Source: Eggerthellaceae bacterium
GTDB taxonomy: Bacteria > Actinomycetota > Coriobacteriia > Coriobacteriales > Eggerthellaceae
DNA length: 6,935 nucleotides
Assembly: GCA_900753095.1 (NCBI GenBank)
Contig: CAADXT010000076.1
Span: 1 to 6,935, forward strand
Direction of reading: 5' to 3'
The translations under genes and the position numbers were made by a program. Below, one piece after another: positions 1 to 4,825 of this stretch. Within the stretch, counting starts at the first letter, position 1. Each line of letters begins with the position of its first letter. The notes beneath the pieces were generated by a model. That model saw only the letters and a list, made by a program, of their open reading frames with translations. It was not told the origin of the DNA and searched no databases.

Positions 1-2
1 AA

Positions 3-78
3 TGGAGCGGACGACGGGATTCGAACCCGCGACCCCAACCTTGGCAAGGTTATGCTCTACCAGCTGAGCCACGTCCGC
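3..78 (-). tRNA. tRNA-Gly (anticodon GCC), copy 1
   Basis: Read on the minus strand this folds as a complete 76-base cloverleaf: acceptor GCGGACG pairs with CGTCCGC, the D arm is GCTC/GAGC, the anticodon stem is TAACC/GGTTG (closed by a U-G pair) around the loop TTGCCAA, and the T arm is GCGGG/CCCGT around TTCGAAT. The anticodon is GCC, which reads GGC and GGU glycine codons. The 3' CCA is encoded. It differs from the second tRNA-Gly gene in this window at only two bases: the U in the top anticodon-stem pair (C in copy 2) and the last T-loop base (T against C). Only two bases are visible downstream, so its terminator lies outside the window. Confidence 0.97.
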
Positions 79-91
79 GCGACAGGAACTT

Positions 92-119
92 ATTATACGG
101 AAACGAGATTCCGACGCAA
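92..119 (-). promoter_or_regulatory. Housekeeping sigma promoter of tRNA-Gly copy 1
   Basis: On the minus strand a -35 box TTGCGT (114-119) and a perfect -10 box TATAAT (92-97) are separated by 16 bases. Transcription would begin a few bases before the tRNA 5' end at 78. An A/T-rich stretch (about 125-138) lies immediately upstream and could act as an UP element. The same arrangement recurs ahead of the second tRNA-Gly gene. Confidence 0.85.
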
Positions 120-144
120 CCCCCTTTTTTAAAATTTTGCAGCG

Positions 145-813
145 CTACAACTCGTAGTCGAAGGACATGCAGAACCACACCACCCTACCGATAAGCGAAA
201 GCGTTTCGTTGTTGCCCTCGGAGTAATCGAACACCTGAGGCCTGAAGGTGGAATCGTTCGACTCAGGGACAAGGGAAATGCCGTTGTTCAGCTTGCGCAC
301 CCGTTTCACAGTAGCTTCAGAGGTGCCCACGATCACCGCATAGATTGCCCCATCCAGCACTTCCGACGTGGGGCACACCAAGGCATAGCTGCCGTTAGGC
401 AGGCATTTGTTCATCGATTCGCCTTTGACCTTCAGATAAAACGCTTTCGGATAGCGCTCCATAAGGGCTAGGGGCACAGGATGAGCTTCGTGAGTCTCGA
501 GCATTTCCAAGGGAGCGCCCGCGGCAATGGAGCCGTACAGGGGCGCATAGCCAAACAGAACGCCCGATTCGTGACTAGGCTGCTGCAAAACCCTTCGCAC
601 GTAGCCAAGCACCTCGCTGTAGATATCGTCCATCTTCAAGCCGGGCAGCGTTTCCACGATTCGCACCGCATTACCGAAACGCGGGACGTTCTGCCCGCAT
701 TCCCAGGAAGATACCGCGGTTTGGCTTACCTCGGCAATTTCGGCAAGCTTGGTTTGGGACAAACCGAAATTGGTTCGGATAGCATGGATGTTGTCTCCAA
801 TATAGTTTTCCAT
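145..813 (-). CDS. XRE-family HTH repressor with LexA/CI-type S24 autoprotease domain
   Basis: A 222-residue cytoplasmic DNA-binding repressor. Residues 8-62 form an XRE-type helix-turn-helix (LSQTKLAEIAEVSQTAVSSW region). Residues 87-215 form a peptidase S24 domain: cleavage site Ala98-Gly99 in GSIAAGAP, nucleophile Ser133 in GESM, general-base Lys170 in TVKR. The distances Gly99-Ser133 (34) and Ser133-Lys170 (37) equal those of E. coli LexA (85, 119, 156), so self-cleavage is probably functional. Family knowledge says RecA filaments on damaged DNA trigger this cleavage. It is unlikely to be the host LexA, which has a winged-helix N-terminus; it resembles phage CI or ICE repressors. The ATG at 813 is preceded by GGAAAGGG six bases away. 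It diverges from the small HTH gene at 920, and the palindrome at 880-898 between them is the likely operator, implying autoregulation. No terminator is visible before the downstream tRNA-Gly promoter. Confidence 0.93.
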   Translation of the reverse strand: MENYIGDNIHAIRTNFGLSQTKLAEIAEVSQTAVSSWECGQNVPRFGNAVRIVETLPGLKMDDIYSEVLGYVRRVLQQPSHESGVLFGYAPLYGSIAAGAPLEMLETHEAHPVPLALMERYPKAFYLKVKGESMNKCLPNGSYALVCPTSEVLDGAIYAVIVGTSEATVKRVRKLNNGISLVPESNDSTFRPQVFDYSEGNNETLSLIGRVVWFCMSFDYEL

Positions 814-879
814 TGGTTTCCCTTTCCGCGCGAATCATGCTACCAAATAAAATTCTATTGCCTGATTGGCTGTGCGGTT

Positions 880-898
880 TTACCTGTTAATCTGGTAA
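880..898. promoter_or_regulatory. Operator 1 of the divergent repressor/Cro-like pair
   Basis: A 19-base imperfect palindrome, TTACC-N9-GGTAA, with further symmetric positions inside (G at 7, T at 9, and their partners). Its 17-base core (881-897) matches the site at 1142-1158 at 14 positions. It lies between two divergent start codons (813 minus, 920 plus), where a CI/Cro-type repressor would bind. A possible plus-strand -10 (TAATAT, 896-901) overlaps its right end, so binding would block transcription of the small HTH gene. The binding protein (the S24 repressor, its small partner, or both) is inferred. Confidence 0.7.
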
Positions 899-919
899 TA
901 TTTGGGGGCTGAGGACAAG

Positions 920-1129
920 ATGAAGAATTGGATACAAGAGGCGCGGGAAGCTTCCGGGCTTTCCTTGGAAGACTGCGCATCTGCGCTCTTTATGTCTCCA
1001 GACGCCTTCAAAGAAAAAGACGCCAACCCCGGCACACTCACCCTTAACGAGCTTCGGGCGCTTCACATCGTTTTCAACGATGAGGCACGCGCAATCCTGC
1101 GCAACGCGCTTAAAGGCATCTTCTATTAG
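920..1129 (+). CDS. Small Cro-like HTH protein
   Basis: A 69-residue protein whose residues 5-50 resemble a compact XRE helix-turn-helix: an REASGLSLEDCASALFMSPD segment like the helix 2-turn-helix 3 of Cro/CI proteins, followed by a GTLTLNELRAL segment typical of the end of that fold. The usual Trp/Glu after the recognition helix is replaced (AFKEKD), so the fold call is by pattern, not a strong motif. The ATG at 920 is chosen over an upstream TTG at 902 because GAGG (911-914) stands five bases before it. Opposite orientation to the S24 repressor and the operator between them recall a CI/Cro pair. It probably competes for the same operators or modulates the repressor; this is inference. It may be co-transcribed with the gene at 1177, 47 bases downstream, although a second operator stands in that gap. 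Confidence 0.8.
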   Translation: MKNWIQEAREASGLSLEDCASALFMSPDAFKEKDANPGTLTLNELRALHIVFNDEARAILRNALKGIFY

Positions 1130-1141
1130 TTTGCCCATGGA

Positions 1142-1158
1142 TACCCGTTAAACAGGTA
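1142..1158. promoter_or_regulatory. Operator 2, upstream of the DUF1292-like gene
   Basis: The sequence TACCCGTTAAACAGGTA repeats the core of operator 1 (TACC-N9-GGTA, 14 of 17 positions identical). It lies in the 47-base gap between the small HTH gene and the ribosome binding site (AAAGGAG, 1165-1171) of the next gene. I cannot find a convincing -35/-10 pair around it, so it may control a weak local promoter or act as a roadblock to readthrough from the upstream promoter. Confidence 0.68.
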
Positions 1159-1176
1159 GCAGGGAAAGGAGCCCCG

Positions 1177-1473
1177 ATGCAAACCGCTTATGCGCAAAAG
1201 ACGCACTTCCCCCTTGTCATGGAAAACGGCTCGGTGGCAGAGTGCGAAGCGCTCCTTTTAGCTGAAAGCCCCTGCGGAACCAAGAATTACCTGGTTTACA
1301 CCGACAACAGCACCAACAGCGATGGCTCGCTTACTTTGTTCGCCTCTTCGTACCGCAAGCATGCCGTGCGCCTAAACGGCAACCCGCTCAGCGAGACCGA
1401 CCTTAACCCCTTAACCTCAAAAGAGGAATGGGCGTTCGTCGAAGCAGCCCTCCAAGCCGCAATCGCAGAATAA
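1177..1473 (+). CDS. DUF1292-like small acidic protein
   Basis: A 98-residue protein without signal peptide or membrane segment. Its order of features recalls DUF1292 (YrzB-type) proteins: an N-terminal beta-rich part starting MENGSVAECEALLLAE, a KNYLVYTDN strand, a central strand pair (SLTLFASSYR), then LNPLTSKEEWAFVEAALQAA, matching the family's 'L-x-P-I-x-D-x-x-E-F' ending with a C-terminal helix. The family has no established biochemical function. The match is by eye, so a related but unnamed family is possible. The ATG at 1177 has a strong AAAGGAG five bases upstream. It is the second plus-strand gene of the repressor module and carries an operator copy directly in front, so it is a likely output of the switch. 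The foldback at 1493-1572 follows 20 bases after its stop. Confidence 0.72.
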   Translation: MQTAYAQKTHFPLVMENGSVAECEALLLAESPCGTKNYLVYTDNSTNSDGSLTLFASSYRKHAVRLNGNPLSETDLNPLTSKEEWAFVEAALQAAIAE

Positions 1474-1492
1474 TCTCACTGAAAATAACCCT

Positions 1493-1572
1493 CGAAACAG
1501 CCGTTCGCACCGATGTGGGTCTGCCAAACCCTATGGCCGGTAGACCCACATCGGTGTTTCGTAACGGTTTCG
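1493..1572 (+). terminator. 80-base foldback, possible terminator of the 920-1473 unit
   Basis: CACCGATGTGGGTCTGCC (1508-1525) pairs with GGTAGACCCACATCGGTG (1539-1556) over 18 positions with one G-U pair, around a 13-base loop. Beyond a short internal bulge the arms continue to pair: CCGTT (1501-1505) with AACGG (1563-1567) and CGAAA (1493-1497) with TTTCG (1568-1572). Only three T residues follow the main stem, so it is a poor intrinsic terminator by T-tract but sits in the right place. It could instead be a small palindromic repeat element. Confidence 0.55.
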
Positions 1573-1609
1573 CACTGCTTCTAAAAGAACGGAAAACCAC
1601 ATAGTCGGG

Positions 1610-1684
1610 TACAATGTTTCGTTACGTCTTCGTACGTTTTTTCATAAGCAGCAAAAGCTGCATCACCTCGAAAAGGACATCGAG
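1610..1684 (+). promoter_or_regulatory. Candidate promoter and structured leader of the symporter gene
   Basis: TACAAT (1610-1615) is a good -10 box, but no clear -35 stands 16-18 bases upstream, so an activator may be needed. The leader of about 75 bases holds a T6 run (1637-1642), a perfect GCAGC-AAAA-GCTGC hairpin (1648-1661) and CTCGA/TCGAG (1667-1684) just before the ribosome binding site AGAAAGG (1687-1693). These may influence translation, but the stems are short and no riboswitch class is recognisable. Confidence 0.35.
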
Positions 1685-1699
1685 TTAGAAAGGTTTTCC

Positions 1700-3022
1700 A
1701 TGTCCGAATTAACCGACCTCGAAAAAGAGGCAAAAGCCGATATGAAGGAGGCACAGGAAGCCAACGCCTCTGAAAAGGCAAGCAAGCCTTGGTTCAAGCG
1801 CCTTTCCCTTACCACTTGGATCTTCATCGCATTGGCTTTAGGCGTGGTAGCCGGCTTGGCCCTGCAGGGCAATCCCGACATCGCAACCACGTACATCAAG
1901 CCGCTGGGCACCATCTTCTTGAACCTTATCAAGATGATCGTCGTCCCGCTGGTAATCTTCTCTATGGTTGCAGGCGTTATCAGCCTCTCCGACATCAAGC
2001 GCGTTGGCGCCATCGGCGGCAAGACCATCGTCTACTACCTGTGCACCACCGCATGCGCTATCGTGATCGGCCTGGTAATCGCAAACGTGCTCAACGTTGG
2101 CGCGGGCTACACCCTCTCTACCGACGATTTGACGTATGAGGCGAAAGAGGCCCCCTCGTTCATCGACACCATCGTGAACATCTTCCCCAGCAACTTCGTC
2201 CAGCCCATGTCTGATGCCAGCATGCTGCAGATCATCGTCATCGCGCTGTTCTTCGGCTTCGGCATTTTGGCGGCCGGCAAGAAGGCTCAGCCCGTTGCCG
2301 ACTTCGTGAACGGTATGAGCGAAGTGTGCATCAAGATCATGCATATGATCATCTCCATCGCACCGTTCGGCGTGTTCGGCCTGATCACCCCCGTAGTGGC
2401 AACCAACGGCCCCGACATCCTGCTTCCGCTGCTGAAGCTTATCCTCGTTGCCTACCTGGCCATGATCCTGCATATGGTTGTCGTGTACTCCGGCGCCGTA
2501 AAGGCTATCGGCAAGATGGGCCCCATCACCTTCTTCAAGGGCCAGATGCGCGCTATGGCGTTCGCCTTCGCCTCCGCCTCTTCGGTTGGCACGCTGCCCA
2601 TCAACATGGAATGCTCGAAGAAGCTGGGCGTGCGCAGCGAGGTTTCCAGCTTCGTTCTGCCTTTGGGCGCCACCATCAACATGGACGGCACCGCCATCTA
2701 CCAAGGTGTATGCGCCATCTTCATCGCCCAGGTGTTCGGCATCGACCTCACCATCGGCCAGCAGATGGTGATCGTTGCCACTGCAGTGCTTTCCTCCATC
2801 GGCACTGCAGGCGTTCCCGGCTCCGGCATGATCATGCTCGCCATGGTTCTGCAGTCCGTCGGCCTGCCGGTTGAGGGCATTGCCCTGGTAGCTGGCGTAG
2901 ACCGTGTCCTTGACATGATGCGCACCGTTGTGAACATCACCGGCGACCAGTCCGCCGCCGTATGCGTGAACGCGCTGGAGAACCGCAAGGAAGCCCACAA
3001 AGCCGCAAAAGCTGCCGCGTAA
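1700..3022 (+). CDS. Dicarboxylate/amino acid:cation symporter (DAACS family)
   Basis: A 440-residue inner-membrane secondary transporter of the sodium:dicarboxylate symporter family (SDF; GltPh/GltP/DctA type), which uses a Na+ or H+ gradient to import glutamate, aspartate or C4-dicarboxylates. After a charged cytoplasmic N-terminal extension (residues 1-34) come eight transmembrane segments and two re-entrant hairpins. Family motifs are intact: serine-rich ASASSVGTLP (291-300), NMDGT (327-331), GTAGVPGSG (368-376) and the TM8 substrate site with Asp401, Asp405, Arg408, Thr409, Asn412 and Asp416, equivalent to GltPh D390, D394, R397, T398, N401 and D405. Arg408 argues for an acidic substrate rather than neutral amino acids. 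Na+ or H+ coupling and glutamate versus dicarboxylate preference cannot be settled from sequence. AGAAAGG six bases upstream supports the ATG at 1700. It is a single-gene unit closed by the terminator at 3055-3080. Confidence 0.96.
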   Translation: MSELTDLEKEAKADMKEAQEANASEKASKPWFKRLSLTTWIFIALALGVVAGLALQGNPDIATTYIKPLGTIFLNLIKMIVVPLVIFSMVAGVISLSDIKRVGAIGGKTIVYYLCTTACAIVIGLVIANVLNVGAGYTLSTDDLTYEAKEAPSFIDTIVNIFPSNFVQPMSDASMLQIIVIALFFGFGILAAGKKAQPVADFVNGMSEVCIKIMHMIISIAPFGVFGLITPVVATNGPDILLPLLKLILVAYLAMILHMVVVYSGAVKAIGKMGPITFFKGQMRAMAFAFASASSVGTLPINMECSKKLGVRSEVSSFVLPLGATINMDGTAIYQGVCAIFIAQVFGIDLTIGQQMVIVATAVLSSIGTAGVPGSGMIMLAMVLQSVGLPVEGIALVAGVDRVLDMMRTVVNITGDQSAAVCVNALENRKEAHKAAKAAA

Positions 3023-3054
3023 CCCAAAGCGCAACCAAGCAGCTCAAGCCTCCG

Positions 3055-3080
3055 AAAGCCGCCTCAGGGCGGCTTTCTTT
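3055..3080 (+). terminator. Rho-independent terminator of the symporter gene
   Basis: AAAGCCGCC (3055-3063) pairs perfectly with GGCGGCTTT (3068-3076) around the tetraloop TCAG, followed by CTTT. It lies 33 bases after the symporter stop codon. Confidence 0.9.
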
Positions 3081-3176
3081 ATGCGCCGAGCAGGCTCCTT
3101 TCAGGGGATTGCAAAACCCTTACGAAGAGTTCAGAAGAAGCACCCTCTAGGAGAGCAGAAGACACGGAAGCCCATT

Positions 3177-3190
3177 CCCCCCCCCCCCCC
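3177..3190. repeat. Poly-C tract of 14 bases
   Basis: Fourteen consecutive C residues in non-coding DNA, directly before the tandem repeat that starts at 3192. Homopolymers of this length slip in replication, and their length is easily misread in sequencing. No gene start or promoter is close enough to make it an obvious phase-variation switch. Confidence 0.95.
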
Positions 3191-3191
3191 A

Positions 3192-3339
3192 CCAGCAAAT
3201 CAAGCGAAGCGATGATTTGCGTCCCAGGGAGCAAAGGAACTCCGCAGCAATAGAAGTCCAACCGGATCCAGCAAATCAAGCGAAGCAAAGATTTGCGCCC
3301 CAGGGACGGAAACGACTCACAGCAACAGAAACCCAAACC
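3192..3339. repeat. Two tandem copies of a ~72-base unit (76-base period), each with a small hairpin
   Basis: The unit at 3192-3263 is repeated at 3268-3339. The first 19 bases (CCAGCAAATCAAGCGAAGC) are identical, then GATTTGCG and CCCAGGGA recur in register, and the rest aligns with scattered changes (GCAGCAATAGAAG against ACAGCAACAGAAA). Each copy contains an inverted repeat: GCAAATCA/TGATTTGC in copy 1 and GCAAATC/GATTTGC in copy 2, each around a 10-12 base loop. No believable protein is encoded, since open frames here run into the tRNA or lack start signals. It may be a dispersed intergenic repeat of the host, or a duplicated small RNA or terminator-like element. Confidence 0.8.
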
Positions 3340-3362
3340 CCCATCCGAGGGCGAAACAGCGA

Positions 3363-3460
3363 GGGCAATTCTGGCGAGTGCAGATGGGGTGAAAGAGCGA
3401 AGCATAGGCCTTCCGGCCATGCTGAGCGATTGAACCCCAGCTGTGCCGTCAGAATTGGCC
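3363..3460. repeat. 98-base imperfect foldback (structured RNA or palindromic repeat)
   Basis: The outer arms GGGCAATTCTGGCG (3363-3376) and CGTCAGAATTGGCC-type sequence (3447-3460) pair with one G-U and one mismatch. A middle stem follows: GCAG-A-TGGGGT (3380-3390) with ACCCCA-G-CTGT (3434-3444). An apical stem is AGCAT-A-GGCC (3401-3410) with GGCC-ATGCT (3415-3423) around TTCC. Three nested stems on a common axis in non-coding DNA are unlikely to be random. The structure exists on both strands, so transcription direction is unknown. I recognise no known RNA class. Confidence 0.65.
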
Positions 3461-3488
3461 GCAGCGTCATCACGCCTCACGCGAAACG

Positions 3489-3522
3489 AAAAAGGTCGTT
3501 GCACCCTGTGCAACGACCTTTT
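3489..3522 (-). terminator. Rho-independent terminator of the tRNA-Gly/tRNA-Cys unit
   Basis: A perfect 11-base-pair stem, GGTCGTTGCAC (3494-3504) with GTGCAACGACC (3508-3518), around a 3-base loop. Flanking A5 (3489-3493) and T4 (3519-3522) extend the pairing. On the minus strand the stem is followed by TTTTT, 15 bases past the tRNA-Cys gene. Confidence 0.95.
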
Positions 3523-3532
3523 GAGTACGAAT

Positions 3533-3606
3533 TGGAGGCGACGCCCGGATTCGAACCGGGGGTAAAGGCTTTGCAGGCCTCTGCCTTACCACTTGGCCAC
3601 GTCGCC
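3533..3606 (-). tRNA. tRNA-Cys (anticodon GCA)
   Basis: Read on the minus strand: acceptor GGCGACG/CGTCGCC, D arm with GTGGTAA loop, anticodon stem GAGGC/GCCTT around CTGCAAA, giving anticodon GCA (cysteine), and a T arm around TTCGAAT. The total is 74 bases with encoded CCA. The discriminator base is U73, a known identity element for cysteinyl-tRNA synthetase. It lies 47 bases downstream of tRNA-Gly copy 2, from which it is separated by a terminator-like hairpin. Confidence 0.97.
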
Positions 3607-3647
3607 GATTAAAAAAGCCGATCAAGTAAACCCAATCGGCTTTAATC
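3607..3647 (-). terminator. Terminator-like hairpin between tRNA-Gly and tRNA-Cys
   Basis: On the minus strand AAAGCCGAT (complement of 3635-3643) pairs with ATCGGCTTT (complement of 3614-3622) around a 12-base loop, followed by a run of T (complement of 3611-3616). GATT/AATC sequences outside can extend the stem by bulging three bases, which would partly hide the T run. It has the form of an intrinsic terminator after tRNA-Gly yet precedes tRNA-Cys, so it may attenuate rather than end transcription, or act as a processing signal. Confidence 0.65.
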
Positions 3648-3653
3648 AGTAAA
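3625..3653 (-). promoter_or_regulatory. Possible weak own promoter of tRNA-Cys
   Basis: On the minus strand TTTACT (3648-3653) and TTTACT (3625-3630) are spaced by 17 bases, each matching four of six positions of the -35 and -10 consensus. Transcription would start near 3618, 12 bases before the tRNA-Cys 5' end. It overlaps the hairpin just described and is much weaker than the promoter at 3743-3770. Confidence 0.25.
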
Positions 3654-3729
3654 TGGAGCGGACGACGGGGTTCGAACCCGCGACCCCAACCTTGGCAAGG
3701 TTGTGCTCTACCAGCTGAGCCACGTCCGC
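3654..3729 (-). tRNA. tRNA-Gly (anticodon GCC), copy 2
   Basis: A 76-base cloverleaf with the same acceptor, D and T arms as the gene at 3-78 and encoded CCA. The anticodon loop TTGCCAA gives GCC. Here the first anticodon-stem pair is C-G, a better fit than the U-G of copy 1, and the last T-loop base is C. It is the first gene of a transcription unit with tRNA-Cys. Confidence 0.97.
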
Positions 3730-3742
3730 GCGACAAGAAAGT

Positions 3743-3770
3743 ATTATACGCACTTCAGTTTTCTGCGCAA
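3743..3770 (-). promoter_or_regulatory. Housekeeping sigma promoter of the tRNA-Gly/tRNA-Cys unit
   Basis: On the minus strand TTGCGC (3765-3770) and a perfect TATAAT (3743-3748) are separated by 16 bases, with an A-rich upstream stretch (about 3776-3792). It closely parallels the promoter at 92-119, including GCGACA next to the tRNA and GCAACCC at the -35 side, which shows that the duplication covered promoter and gene. Confidence 0.88.
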
Positions 3771-4104
3771 CCCTCTTTTTCAAAAAAGTTTTGCTGGGCG
3801 GATAGTTCCTAGATAACCGCAGTTCAGATACCGATACTGCCCAATCGAGCATCAGCTACCCAACCGAGCATCCGCCTTTCTTTGACAGGCGCCCACACCT
3901 AATGAACGATGAGTCCCAATCTAAGCCAGCTTCATAGCTTCCGTCCGAGGATTCGCGCCCGCAGCATCTACCTGCTGATTCTCAACGAAGCCCCATACGA
4001 ACTCGAACAACTCCAGCAAGCAAAGCGCACTTTAACCGCACTTTTTGCCCATTCAGCGCAATAATTTAGCTCGAGTCGAAAGCAAGCTAAGCAAAGGAGC
4101 GATG
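3771..4104. other. Intergenic stretch between tRNA-Gly and the Nudix gene
   Basis: I see no convincing gene in these 334 bases. The only open frame worth noting (3909-4064, plus, 51 codons) has no ribosome binding site and no recognisable family. A direct repeat CCCAAtCGAGCATC / CCCAAcCGAGCATC occurs at 3840-3853 and 3859-3872 (19-base period). The Nudix promoter must lie in the right part, but I cannot place a good -35/-10 pair; AATAAT at 4060-4065 is the best -10-like sequence. Confidence 0.5.
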
Positions 4105-4665
4105 ATGGCCACCGCATACGAAGATCTACAGGCGTTTACTCCCCTGACGGAGGAAGAGGCCGCAGACCGCGCCCTTATGCTCGAAGCTGCCCGGCAAGAG
4201 AAAGCCTTCGGCCGCTCCTGGCCCGCGCACTTCACCGCATCAGCCTGGGTGGTGAATCCTACCCGCACCAAAACGCTGATGGTCTACCACAATATCTATC
4301 GATCCTGGTCGTGGATTGGCGGACACGCCGATGGTGAGCGCAACCTTTCCCCGGTGGCAGCCAAAGAGCTTGCGGAAGAAACCGGCCTGAGGGGCGCTGC
4401 GCTGGCGCAGGAGGGCCTTCTTTCATGCGAGGTGCTCACTGTAGACGGCCATTGGAAACGAGGCTCCTACGTTTCCAGTCACTTGCACTTGAACGTCACC
4501 TACCTCTTTGAGGCAACCGAAGAAGAAACGCTTCGCGTTGCGCCTGATGAGAACTCCGGCGTGCGCTGGTTCACGTTCGAAGATGCGCTGGCGGCATCCA
4601 CGGAGCCTTGGATGGTAGAGCACGTGTACGAAAAGCTCGTTGCACGCTCGAAGCGCTCAAGCTGA
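4105..4665 (+). CDS. Nudix hydrolase
   Basis: A 186-residue cytoplasmic hydrolase that would cleave a nucleoside diphosphate linked to another moiety using divalent metal; the substrate cannot be told from sequence. The Nudix box is at residues 73-95: GHADGERNLSPVAAKELAEE followed by TGL. The metal-binding KELAEE core (Glu88, Glu91, Glu92) is intact. The first glutamate of the classical box is displaced by one position (Glu78) and Lys87 replaces the usual Arg. The WSWIGGHADGE context resembles Nudix proteins with a GGHADG signature. A helical N-terminus (1-40) precedes the fold. Start choice: ATG codons occur at 4102 and 4105, and AAAGGAG (4093-4099) is five bases from the second, so 4105 is preferred; a longer TTG reading from 4045 lacks support. 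It is monocistronic and convergent with the cupin gene across the hairpin at 4826-4855. Confidence 0.9.
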   Translation: MATAYEDLQAFTPLTEEEAADRALMLEAARQEKAFGRSWPAHFTASAWVVNPTRTKTLMVYHNIYRSWSWIGGHADGERNLSPVAAKELAEETGLRGAALAQEGLLSCEVLTVDGHWKRGSYVSSHLHLNVTYLFEATEEETLRVAPDENSGVRWFTFEDALAASTEPWMVEHVYEKLVARSKRSS

Positions 4666-4825
4666 ACCTGACGAGCGCACAGCGCGCCCTCACTCTGCAC
4701 GCCAGCAAGCGTGAACGGGAGAAATGCCCATCAGGGGCGCCCATCCGAAGGCAGCCTTCCGTCATGCGCCCCCGCCGCCATAGCCTCGCCTCAGACGCAG
4801 ACAGGTTGACTCTCGCCCTGAACGC

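Noticed and set aside
841..857. Possible third operator copy, TACC-N9-TCTA, near the repressor start
   Set aside because: Only the left half-site fits; the right half and centre differ from the consensus, so it could be chance.
1623..1642. Small TACG-TCTT-CGTA hairpin followed by T6 in the symporter leader as an attenuator
   Set aside because: The stem is only four base pairs and would lie at the very 5' end of the transcript; too weak to call.
1838..3034. 398-codon open frame antisense to the symporter
   Set aside because: Its His/Asp/Gly-rich composition is the reverse-frame shadow of a GC-biased membrane protein gene; the plus-strand frame has all family motifs.
3192..3339. CRISPR array
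   Set aside because: Only two units, repeat and spacer parts are both similar between copies, and there are no cas genes.
3079..3513. Open frame of 144 codons on the minus strand over the poly-C tract and repeats
   Set aside because: Low-complexity translation, including glycine from the homopolymer, overlapping two terminators. More likely a by-product of repeat composition.
3217..3612. Open frame of 131 codons on the plus strand through the repeat region
   Set aside because: It reads through the tandem repeats, the foldback, the tRNA terminator and most of the tRNA-Cys gene in antisense. It has no ribosome binding site and no protein family resemblance.
3..3729. Integrated island with tRNA-Gly att repeats
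   Set aside because: The duplication includes the full gene and its promoter, and no integrase is present, so att duplication is not the best explanation.
3909..4064. 51-codon open frame on the plus strand upstream of the Nudix gene
   Set aside because: No ribosome binding site before the ATG, no recognisable family and an in-frame stop just upstream; kept only as a remark in the intergenic entry.
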